Part shown: in pieces, positions 1 to 5,251 of the stretch
How positions within the stretch are numbered: position 1 is the first letter of the stretch
How the letters are laid out: every line of letters starts with the position of its first letter
Source: Methanoregulaceae archaeon
Lineage (GTDB): Archaea; Halobacteriota; Methanomicrobia; Methanomicrobiales; Methanospirillaceae
DNA: 12,536 nt
NCBI GenBank assembly: GCA_028679405.1
Contig: JAJRBP010000289.1
Location: 1 to 12,536, forward strand
Direction: 5' to 3'
Program-made: the position numbers and the translations under genes
The notes under the pieces: model-generated
Told to the model about the DNA's origin: nothing
Seen by the model: the letters and a program-made list of their open reading frames with translations, nothing else
Databases searched by the model: none

Positions 1-544
1 TCTGGAACCAGAGGTAGGTCGGACCCATTGCAGACAGTATCGCATAGGCCTCCAGTGTCTCCTCTTTCACCTCCGGGCATCGGCCCAGGGGGGCGAGAAT
101 GGAAAGCACGCACGCTCTCCCGGACTTCCCGAGTGCCGGTGCAAATGCGAGAGGATTGTAGCCCTCCTGCACGATCGCGGGTGCGTTCGGTATCACCCTG
201 GCAATCCGGTTGAATCCGCCAAGCAATCCCTCGATAGATTTTATCGTCACTTTCGGCATGAGGGAGACGAGGATCGCGTCCTTCCTGATCGCGGTTTTCA
301 CCGTACCGAGAACGTCGCCTGCTGCCGGTGGGTGCACTGCAACGAAGACGAAATCCTGGCGGGCTGCTTCAGCGTTCTCATTCAGGAGAGTCGTGATCCC
401 CGGATACGCATTGTGCAGTTTCTCCAGTGTCACTGCGTTCGTGTCGCTGACCACCACCTTATCCGGAAGTGTCCCGTTCTTTTTCCATGCTTCGATAATG
501 ATACGGGAGACCCGCCCCCCGCCGATGAATCCAACCGATTGCAT
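1..544 (-). CDS. Pyrroline-5-carboxylate reductase-like NAD(P)-dependent dehydrogenase, N-terminal part (partial)
   Basis: Reading the minus strand from ATG at 544 gives 181 codons that stay open to the window edge, so the C-terminus is missing. The protein starts with a dinucleotide-binding fold: GFIGGG at residues 5-10 fits the glycine-rich loop, and SDTN near residue 33 ends the second strand. VIPNAPAIVQEGYNP (117-131) matches the MPNTPA..GEG block of ProC-type reductases, and ILSAMGPTY (169-177) matches the start of the dimerisation domain (usually SGSGPAY). ProC reduces pyrroline-5-carboxylate to proline in the cytosol, but SAMGPT and GGGRV differ from the classical enzyme, so this may be a paralogue with another imine or F420/NADP-type substrate. 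AAGGAG lies a few bases before the start. It has its own promoter and an ArsR-type palindrome, which is odd for a housekeeping proline gene. Family call fairly sure; substrate unsure. Confidence 0.82.
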   Translation of the reverse strand, partial: MQSVGFIGGGRVSRIIIEAWKKNGTLPDKVVVSDTNAVTLEKLHNAYPGITTLLNENAEAARQDFVFVAVHPPAAGDVLGTVKTAIRKDAILVSLMPKVTIKSIEGLLGGFNRIARVIPNAPAIVQEGYNPLAFAPALGKSGRACVLSILAPLGRCPEVKEETLEAYAILSAMGPTYLWFQ

Positions 545-565
545 CAACTGATTCTCCTTTTCCGT

Positions 566-585
566 ATTTCAACATTTATTGAAAT
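566..585. promoter_or_regulatory. Candidate ArsR operator upstream of the dehydrogenase
   Basis: ATTTCA (566-571), eight bases, TGAAAT (580-585): a perfect two-arm inverted repeat. It lies between the putative TATA box (611-621, minus direction) and the start codon at 544, about where transcription should begin. The same arms and spacing recur at 1127-1146 in front of arsR. Binding here would block the start site. The repeat is seen directly; the regulator is inferred. Confidence 0.6.
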
Positions 586-610
586 TTCATTCTCATGTGG
601 AATCTCGTAC

Positions 611-621
611 TATTTAAAATA
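611..621 (-). promoter_or_regulatory. Putative archaeal TATA box for the dehydrogenase gene
   Basis: On the minus strand this reads ATATTTTAAATA, a good match to the archaeal TATA box. A start site about 25 bases downstream would fall near position 590, leaving a leader of roughly 45 bases that contains the ATTTCA-N8-TGAAAT palindrome. Confidence 0.5.
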
Positions 622-683
622 TGTCAGGACATGATTGTTTCAGGAAAACTTTAGATCTTTTCGTCGAGATTCAGAACAAGGAT

Positions 684-1109
684 TTATTTTGCAGGAGACC
701 CGGGTTCACAACATTCCAGGCCGGGTTTTCTCTTCACTGACTTTTTCCGACGCTTCATTGTTTCAGGCAGATGCTGTGTCCCTTGTTCCGTGAGGGAGTA
801 GATAATCCAGTTTTTCTGCTGGGCTCCCTCGATCAGGCCGTTCTCCTTGAGGACGTTGAGGTGATAGGAGAGTTTCGAGTCGGCAATCCCGATTACCTCC
901 TTGATGATACAGACGCAGAGCGGCTGGACGCCGAGCAGCTGGATGATCTTGAGGCGGATGGGATCGGAGAGCGCCTGGTGAATCCGGCTCTCGGATTTGC
1001 GCTCCTCATCCCCGGGGATCCGGCTGACGAGACCGTGTATCCCTCCGCTTTTCTCCAGATCTTCCTGGATCGCGTCAGGGATCGAACCGGGAATCGTATT
1101 TTTTGCCAT
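684..1109 (-). CDS. arsR: ArsR/SmtB-family arsenic-responsive repressor
   Basis: A 141-residue winged-helix repressor. A core typical of ArsR (about residues 40-115) includes ALSDPIRLKIIQLL and the DNA-recognition helix in DSKLSYHLNVLKENGLI (77-93), followed by the wing strands NWIIYSLTEQG. PLCVC places Cys65 and Cys67 at the start of the helix that carries the ELCVCDL arsenite site in classical ArsR. The family binds operator DNA when metal-free and releases it on As(III)/Sb(III) binding. A second cysteine pair, Cys133-Cys134 in a basic tail, could supply further ligands. The N-terminal 35-40 residues are longer than usual. The gene is divergent from the thioredoxin/ACR3 operon, and palindromes flank both promoters, so it probably represses itself and that operon. 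No strong ribosome-binding site precedes the ATG, so a short leader or leaderless message is possible. Confidence 0.93.
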   Translation of the reverse strand: MAKNTIPGSIPDAIQEDLEKSGGIHGLVSRIPGDEERKSESRIHQALSDPIRLKIIQLLGVQPLCVCIIKEVIGIADSKLSYHLNVLKENGLIEGAQQKNWIIYSLTEQGTQHLPETMKRRKKSVKRKPGLECCEPGSPAK

Positions 1110-1126
1110 TTATGCCAACGCCTGAA

Positions 1127-1146
1127 ATTTCAAGTAATTGTGAAAT
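1127..1146. promoter_or_regulatory. Candidate ArsR operator at the arsR start site
   Basis: ATTTCA (1127-1132), eight bases, TGAAAT (1141-1146). The site lies 18-37 bases before the arsR start codon and overlaps the start site expected from the TATA box at about 1153-1162. This fits autorepression. Arms and spacing are identical to the site at 566-585. Confidence 0.65.
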
Positions 1147-1152
1147 GGAAAA

Positions 1153-1162
1153 GTATTTATTG
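1153..1162 (-). promoter_or_regulatory. Putative TATA box of arsR
   Basis: On the minus strand this reads CAATAAATAC, an A/T-rich box about 50 bases before the arsR start codon. The expected start site, near 1133, lies inside the palindrome at 1127-1146. Moderate match to the archaeal consensus. Confidence 0.4.
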
Positions 1163-1180
1163 ATACCGTGAAAAAAAAAT

Positions 1181-1200
1181 ATTTCAATTTAAATTGAATT
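1181..1200. promoter_or_regulatory. Candidate ArsR operator and promoter of the thioredoxin/ACR3 operon
   Basis: ATTTCA, eight bases, TGAATT; the inner 16 bases (1183-1198, TTCAATTTAAATTGAA) form a perfect palindrome. The centre, TTTAAATT, and the adjacent AAATATTT both resemble archaeal TATA elements for the plus-strand genes, so binding would cover the promoter. It shares the TTCA-N8-TGAA core with sites 566-585 and 1127-1146. Confidence 0.65.
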
Positions 1201-1217
1201 TGTCTGTGTGAGTGATA

Positions 1218-1478
1218 ATGCCAATGGATGACCGGATTCCCAGCTGCTCTGCCGATGCGGTCAGGAAGATACGTAGGATTGATGTGGCGGGTTGTGCAGT
1301 CGGAATTTCAAATCTCGATGATATCCTCGCGAGTGTGAGAGAGCTTGGACTCTCCGATCCCGTCCAGGTGCAAAGGGAGCTGATCGCACGGGTAAAGGTG
1401 TATAATTACGTTCCTCCTCCTGCAGAGGAGGCATATTCCGTGGCACTGATGAAAGAATATTCAGGGTTATTTTCATGA
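1218..1478 (+). CDS. Small conserved archaeal protein, first gene of the ars operon (function unknown)
   Basis: An 86-residue protein from ATG at 1218; GTG at 1212 and ATG at 1224 are other possible starts, and no ribosome-binding site clearly decides. There is a short Cys-containing N-terminus, a strand pair around IDVAGCAVGISNLDDIL, helices with VRELGLSDPVQVQRELIARVK, then NYVPPPAEEAY. This resembles a family of small methanogen proteins found next to MTH895-type thioredoxins, sometimes labelled NAC family transcription factor in databases; I recall that resemblance but cannot verify it here. The stop overlaps the thioredoxin start as ATGA, so the two are co-translated. A role as a partner or regulator of the thioredoxin is a guess from position. 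Confidence 0.78.
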   Translation: MPMDDRIPSCSADAVRKIRRIDVAGCAVGISNLDDILASVRELGLSDPVQVQRELIARVKVYNYVPPPAEEAYSVALMKEYSGLFS

Positions 1479-1717
1479 AGATTGAGGTGCTCGGGATCGG
1501 GTGCCCGAACTGCAGGAAATTGTCCGGGAACGTGCAGAAGGCGGTAGAGGACCTCGGCATCAGGGCCGAGATCGTGAAGGTCGATGATATGGCCGATATC
1601 ATGGGGAAAGGTGTCATGATCCTCCCGGCTCTCTTCGTGAACGGGGAGGCAAAGGTGGTGGGGAGGGTTGCCCCGGTCGACGAGATCAAACGTGTCCTGA
1701 AGGAGGCCGGCTCCTGA
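1475..1717 (+). CDS. Small CPNC thioredoxin (MTH895 type, ArsE-like)
   Basis: An 80-residue single-domain thioredoxin. Strand MKIEVLGIG leads into the active site CPNC (Cys10, Cys13); MILPALFVNG carries the expected cis-proline loop and a terminal strand, and a short helix closes the fold. At this size it is a minimal thioredoxin of the MTH895/thioredoxin_3 group, which occurs beside arsR and metalloid transporters. The ArsE component of described arsEFG clusters is, to my knowledge, of this type. It likely acts in the cytosol as a dithiol donor. The ferredoxin:thioredoxin reductase subunit two genes downstream is the natural electron source. It starts with an ATGA overlap with the preceding gene and is followed by an 85-base gap. 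Confidence 0.88.
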   Translation: MKIEVLGIGCPNCRKLSGNVQKAVEDLGIRAEIVKVDDMADIMGKGVMILPALFVNGEAKVVGRVAPVDEIKRVLKEAGS

Positions 1718-1802
1718 CCGGAAGATTTTTCGAACGCTTCCCTGGTCCGGATGCCAGTGTGTCCGGGTACAGGACCTCGGTATCAACACAGATGCAGGAT
1801 GT

Positions 1803-2504
1803 ATGGCCATGAAAATTGGAATTGTGAGCGACGGGAAGTTCGGTGACCGGGCTTTCGAGGTTATAAAGTCCGGGTTTCCTGAGACCATCTGGATAGATGT
1901 CCCTTTCCCGGCTTCCCAGATCGTGGACGACCTTGTCCTCGATGTCCCGGATTGCGACCTCTACATCTCGTATGCACGCCATCCGGACGTGGTACTGGCC
2001 CTTCTGGAGAAGCGGAAACCGACGATCCTCGGGATCAGTTTCGGACCCGGCTTTCTCCGGGATGCAAAAAGAGTCAACGAGGACCTCGTTGCGCCGGTGA
2101 CGATGTGCTCGCTTGAAGACACCACCTGGTCGGAAGAGATCAATGCATTCGCACGGGTATTTGGCAGGCCTGGATTTAAAATTGACCAGAAGGACGGGAT
2201 AATTACCACAGTTCAGGTCATCCGCGGGGCCCCCTGCGGTTCTACCTGGGGGGCCGCCGAAGAGATGGGCGGCCGGCCTGTCTCCCGGGAGGAGCTCCAG
2301 CACTTCGGGCTCCGGATCTGCCACTTCTGCCGCGCCCCGAGGTTCGGCCGGACCTGCGACAAGGAGTTCTCGGGGGTTCATCATATTCGCGAGTTCATAA
2401 GGGCGTTACGGAAGACCGGGCCTCTCAGTCCGGATGTCGAAAAATTTGCAGAGGAGATTGAAGGCCTCCATGAGACGAATATGAAAGCAATAGGGAATTT
2501 ATGA
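1803..2504 (+). CDS. DUF166 family cysteine-rich protein
   Basis: A 233-residue protein of the archaeal DUF166 family, so far without a proven role. Residues 3-80 look like an alpha/beta nucleotide- or substrate-binding fold (KIGIVSDGKFGDRAFEVI; ISYARHPDVVLALLEK). The C-terminal half holds a cysteine cluster: GAPCGSTWG (Cys145) and ICHFC..RTCD (Cys173, Cys176, Cys185), suited to a metal or Fe-S centre. ATG at 1803 or 1809 could start it; the second gives the usual MKIGIVS terminus, while AGG at 1796 is only 4 bases from the first, so the second may be correct. It overlaps the FTR gene as ATGA. Position between thioredoxin and FTR suggests a redox or arsenic-handling role here; that is inference. 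Confidence 0.85.
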   Translation: MAMKIGIVSDGKFGDRAFEVIKSGFPETIWIDVPFPASQIVDDLVLDVPDCDLYISYARHPDVVLALLEKRKPTILGISFGPGFLRDAKRVNEDLVAPVTMCSLEDTTWSEEINAFARVFGRPGFKIDQKDGIITTVQVIRGAPCGSTWGAAEEMGGRPVSREELQHFGLRICHFCRAPRFGRTCDKEFSGVHHIREFIRALRKTGPLSPDVEKFAEEIEGLHETNMKAIGNL

Positions 2505-2860
2505 CCGGCCCGGTGGAAAAGGACGATCGTCTCATCCAGGAAACAGTTGAGGAGGAGATCCTGGCCTGGGCGAAAGACTTTGCAGAAAAAAACGGGTATA
2601 TCCTGAATCCGGACGAGAAGAGGCTTCGGACCGTGATCAGGGGGCTCGCACGGAACCAGGTTAAGCATGGGGAACGGTATTGCCCGTGCCGGATCCGGTC
2701 CGGCGACCAGGAGAAGGACCGGCATATCATCTGCCCATGCGTCTACCACGGGAAGGAGATCGAAGAGGAGGGAATGTGCCATTGTAACCTCTTCTTTAGA
2801 AGAATGAAGGATGGGCTCGTTCCAGTCGAGAGCAAGTCGGTGAGCGGAAAAGAAAAATGA
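2501..2860 (+). CDS. Ferredoxin:thioredoxin reductase, catalytic (beta) subunit-like
   Basis: A 119-residue protein with the full FTR signature: CPC at 61-63, CPC at 78-80 and CHC at 93-95. In the family these cysteines hold a [4Fe-4S] cluster and an active-site disulfide, which takes electrons one at a time from ferredoxin and reduces a thioredoxin disulfide. Length matches the catalytic subunit. No variable (alpha) subunit lies beside it, as is common for archaeal relatives. It overlaps the DUF166 gene upstream and the DGC gene downstream, each by ATGA, so strict co-expression is expected. The CPNC thioredoxin encoded upstream is its likely partner. Ferredoxin is abundant in methanogens, which makes it a plausible electron source for the whole island. 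Confidence 0.9.
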   Translation: MTGPVEKDDRLIQETVEEEILAWAKDFAEKNGYILNPDEKRLRTVIRGLARNQVKHGERYCPCRIRSGDQEKDRHIICPCVYHGKEIEEEGMCHCNLFFRRMKDGLVPVESKSVSGKEK

Positions 2861-3234
2861 AAGTGCTCGTGACCTGTTCGGGGATCTCCAATACGGGAAA
2901 ACTCACCACCCAGGCAGCCGTTGCTCTCATGCGCCGTACACCCGGGGAGTACGAATGGGTGAAAGCGAAGGCCGTGGAAGATCTCCAAATCCCCTGTTCA
3001 GATGAAAACGATTCGATCATCGTGATCGAGGGCTGTACAGACCATTGCGCCTCGAAGAAACTCGATGCAGCGGGAATCGTCCCCACGGTACAGATCGTTG
3101 CAACCGAAATGGGAATCAGGAAGGACGGGATGGCCGATGTCAGGTTCGAAGAGATCGAACAGGTGGTGGGGGCAGTCAATGCGGCGATATCCGGGGTTGA
3201 CCAGGCGAAACCGGAAGACCGGGGAGACTTTTAA
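2857..3234 (+). CDS. DGC-domain putative zinc-binding protein, variant 1
   Basis: A 125-residue protein of the DGC family (named for its Asp-Gly-Cys motif). VTCSGISNTGKLT (Cys7) at the N-terminus and EGCTDHC (Cys60, Cys64) in the middle align with CCSGASNVGAL and DGCPTGC of the second copy at 4484-4867. Here the motif is EGC rather than DGC, and the following GRR is replaced by ASKK. An extra Cys47 lies in IPCSDE. The family has four or so cysteines and is predicted to bind zinc; location in arsenic operons suggests metalloid binding or transfer instead, which is untested. It starts by ATGA overlap with FTR, and its stop overlaps the start of a 59-codon frame as TAATG. Confidence 0.85.
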   Translation: MKVLVTCSGISNTGKLTTQAAVALMRRTPGEYEWVKAKAVEDLQIPCSDENDSIIVIEGCTDHCASKKLDAAGIVPTVQIVATEMGIRKDGMADVRFEEIEQVVGAVNAAISGVDQAKPEDRGDF

Positions 3235-3413
3235 TGATCCCGGATATCGATGAGACACAACTGTCATACCCTGCCCCGGGTTCTTCCGGGATGAAGCGGA
3301 TATCCTTGAACGGATTCCCTGACGGCTATGACGGGTTAACCGTTATGAAGAACGGGTTGTTGATTCCCGGGTCTCCGGCAGGGTTCCGGATGCGGGAGAA
3401 GATGAAACTATGA
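3234..3413 (+). CDS. Unrecognised 59-residue protein between DGC and ACR3 genes
   Basis: An open frame of 59 codons from ATG at 3234 to TGA at 3411-3413. The ATG shares its A with the DGC stop codon (TAATG), and the TGA overlaps the ACR3 start (ATGA), so it exactly fills the space between two real genes. GGGGAG sits about 7 bases before the ATG, inside the DGC gene. About two thirds of third codon positions are G or C, like the neighbours. The protein is soluble-looking, without cysteine, rich in Gly, Pro and Met, and ends in a basic FRMREKMKL. I recognise no family. It could be a real small partner of ACR3 or a frame kept open only for translational coupling. Confidence 0.62.
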   Translation: MIPDIDETQLSYPAPGSSGMKRISLNGFPDGYDGLTVMKNGLLIPGSPAGFRMREKMKL

Positions 3414-4465
3414 CGAACGGATCCGCCGGACTTGGCTGGGTTGAAAAACTTCTGGCCCTCTGGATATTCCTCTGTATCGTCATCGGTCTCGGTCTTGGCA
3501 GATACCTCCCTGAATTCAGCCAGAATCTTGGGATCGGGATCCCAATCGGGCTTTTCCTGATGATCTACCCGGCGATGACAAAGATCGAGCTCGGGGAACT
3601 CAGGGAAGCCCTGAAAAGCAGGAGACAGGTCGGGGTAATTGTCTTCTTCAATTATGCAGTCAACCCCTTCCTGCTCTACGCACTCGGCTGGATTTTTTTT
3701 GAGAATATCCTGCCCGCCCTCGGTTTGATCGCACCTGATACAGCCAGGTACCTCTGGACAGGGCTGATTCTTCTCGGAGTTGCGCCATGCATCGCGATGG
3801 TGCTTGTGTGGACCGATCTCGCCAGGGGAAACGGTCCGCTCGGGATCGTGCTCATGGCCTGGAACTCGATCATCCAGGTCTTTACCACGCCGTTCTACAT
3901 CGCATTGCTCGTCGGGACGTACATTGCGATCGACATCGTCCAGATCGGCCAGAGCGTCTTTCTCTATCTCGGTCTGCCGTTGCTTTTCGGAATCATCACG
4001 CGCAGGGAAGTTATCAGGCGAAAGGGCAGGGAGTGGCTGAACACGAAGCTGATCCCGCGGTTCAATACCCTCCAGCTCCTCGCGCTGCTCTTCACAATGG
4101 TCGTGATGTTCTCGCTCCGGGGAGGTGTAATCCTCGATGATCCGAACCTCATCTGGCAGATGGCGATCCCGGTTGTCCTGTTCTTCTTCCTGCTCTACAA
4201 CCTCGTCTACTTCACGACCCGGCGGATGGGCTACAACTACGAAGATTCGGCCACGATGGGGTTCCACTGCACGGGCAGGAACTTCGAGCTTGCGATCGCA
4301 ATTGCCTTAACCGCATTCGCATCCATCCCGATGGTCGCAGTCTCCACGGTTGTCGGGCCTCTGATTGAGATACCGGTGATGCTTGCGCTTGTGTGGCTCT
4401 CCCTCCGGAGAAGGGACCGTATTCTGCAGAAGGAAAGGGCAGGAAAGAATGCACAGGAAACCTGA
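3410..4465 (+). CDS. acr3: ACR3-type arsenite efflux permease
   Basis: A 351-residue, roughly ten-span membrane protein of the ACR3 (BASS superfamily) arsenite exporters. Key blocks are seen: MIYPAMTKIE (51-60), GVAPCIAMVLVWTDLARGN with Cys127, NFELAIAIAL with Glu293, and GPLIEIPV with Glu320. Cys127 and Glu320 are separated by the same 193 residues as Cys129 and Glu322, reported as essential in the Alkaliphilus metalliredigens protein. The family exports As(III) from the cytosol using the proton gradient. The loop before NFEL reads HCTGR, whereas I expect roughly TAASN in most members, so this belongs to a divergent branch. GGGAGAAG precedes the start, which overlaps the small upstream frame by ATGA. 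A second DGC gene follows after 18 bases. Confidence 0.95.
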   Translation: MTNGSAGLGWVEKLLALWIFLCIVIGLGLGRYLPEFSQNLGIGIPIGLFLMIYPAMTKIELGELREALKSRRQVGVIVFFNYAVNPFLLYALGWIFFENILPALGLIAPDTARYLWTGLILLGVAPCIAMVLVWTDLARGNGPLGIVLMAWNSIIQVFTTPFYIALLVGTYIAIDIVQIGQSVFLYLGLPLLFGIITRREVIRRKGREWLNTKLIPRFNTLQLLALLFTMVVMFSLRGGVILDDPNLIWQMAIPVVLFFFLLYNLVYFTTRRMGYNYEDSATMGFHCTGRNFELAIAIALTAFASIPMVAVSTVVGPLIEIPVMLALVWLSLRRRDRILQKERAGKNAQET

Positions 4466-4483
4466 TCCGAGGTACTGGTAGTT

Positions 4484-4867
4484 ATGACGAAAAAATCTCG
4501 GGAGAGTCAGGACATACCGAAAAAACCCACGAGGCTGATCTTCTGCTGTTCGGGCGCCTCGAACGTCGGGGCACTCTCCTACCTGGCATCGATGCGCCTT
4601 TCGCAGGAAGAATTCGGAAACTTTTCCTGTATCGCCGGGATCGCCGGAAATATCACTCCCATGGTCGAAGGCGCCAAGAAGGCACAGGAGCGGATCCTTA
4701 TCGACGGGTGCCCCACCGGATGCGGGCGGCGGATTATGGAGATCGCCCGGGTCCCGGTCGACCGTTATATCGTCGTCACGGAACTGGGGATTAAGAAGAC
4801 CCACGATTACGACGTAGACGACCTGGATATCGAAACGATCGTCAGGAAGGCGCGGCATCCCGGCTGA
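4484..4867 (+). CDS. DGC-domain putative zinc-binding protein, variant 2
   Basis: A 127-residue DGC-family protein with the canonical motif: CCSGASNVG (Cys21, Cys22) and IDGCPTGCGRR (Cys76, Cys80), plus Cys49 and the typical tail YIVVTELGIKKTHDYD. The first 16 residues are polar and basic. It is the last gene of the arsE/acr3 operon, 18 bases after acr3, with GAGGT about 11 bases before its ATG. It keeps every usual family residue, unlike the first copy, so the two probably differ in metal or partner. A cytosolic metal(loid)-binding or donor role to ACR3 is inferred from the linkage only. Confidence 0.88.
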   Translation: MTKKSRESQDIPKKPTRLIFCCSGASNVGALSYLASMRLSQEEFGNFSCIAGIAGNITPMVEGAKKAQERILIDGCPTGCGRRIMEIARVPVDRYIVVTELGIKKTHDYDVDDLDIETIVRKARHPG

Positions 4868-4965
4868 TATATACGCCGCTTTCATCGACAGAATTGTCCG
4901 GTAGTTGGACCTGGTATTCGGGGACCGGGAGATCCCAAATCTATTTATTCACAGGATGCCGTATT

Positions 4966-4986
4966 GTTTCAATTAAATTTTAAATA
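4966..4986 (+). promoter_or_regulatory. Promoter of the Cys-rich/ATPase unit with degenerate operator
   Basis: TTTTAAATA (4978-4986) is a strong archaeal TATA element; a start about 25 bases on (near 5007) would leave a leader of about 16 bases containing the GAGGTG ribosome-binding site. Overlapping it is TTCA (4968-4971), eight bases, TTAA (4980-4983), a weakened copy of the TTCA-N8-TGAA element. The TATA call is moderately sure; operator function is tentative because TTAA is expected in TATA boxes. Confidence 0.45.
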
Positions 4987-5022
4987 CCGGTATATCCCGG
5001 AAAAATTGAAGAGGTGCAAAAA

Positions 5023-5178
5023 ATGGCTGAAGAAAAGAAAAAGAAAGGATTCTTATCGGCGATCAAGGAATCGATGAACAAGTCCGGTGGCTGTTGCGGA
5101 GCGGGAGAGACCTGCGACTGCTCGGTACCCGCACCGGAACCGGAAAAGTCAAAGAAGAAGACCCCGCCCGGGAAGTGA
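5023..5178 (+). CDS. 51-residue cysteine-rich protein, possible metallochaperone
   Basis: ATG at 5023 is preceded by GAGGTG about 7 bases upstream, a good ribosome-binding site. The product has three parts: a lysine-rich start with a short helix (KKGFLSAIKESMNK), a tight cysteine cluster GGCCGAGETCDCS (Cys24, Cys25, Cys31, Cys33), and a Pro/Lys-rich tail. Four thiols in ten residues can bind one As(III), Cu(I) or Zn(II). It is the first gene of a unit with the P-type ATPase, 73 bases downstream. By analogy with ArsD or copper chaperones it may deliver metal to the ATPase, which lacks a metal-binding domain of its own; this is inference. I do not recognise a named family with certainty. Confidence 0.75.
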   Translation: MAEEKKKKGFLSAIKESMNKSGGCCGAGETCDCSVPAPEPEKSKKKTPPGK

Positions 5179-5251
5179 GCTGCCCGGGCCGGGAGCCCTG
5201 GTTGTATATTCACAAGGACTCGATCTTTCATGAAAAGAGGTAACCCTGTCT

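Noticed and set aside
28..634. Plus-strand frames at the left end
   Set aside because: They lie opposite or beside the ProC-like dehydrogenase on the minus strand and have low-complexity, Arg/Ser/Pro-rich composition.
3326..4267. Long minus-strand frame opposite acr3
   Set aside because: Its Asp/Glu/Arg/His-rich composition is typical of an antisense shadow, and the plus-strand frame is a clear ACR3 pump.
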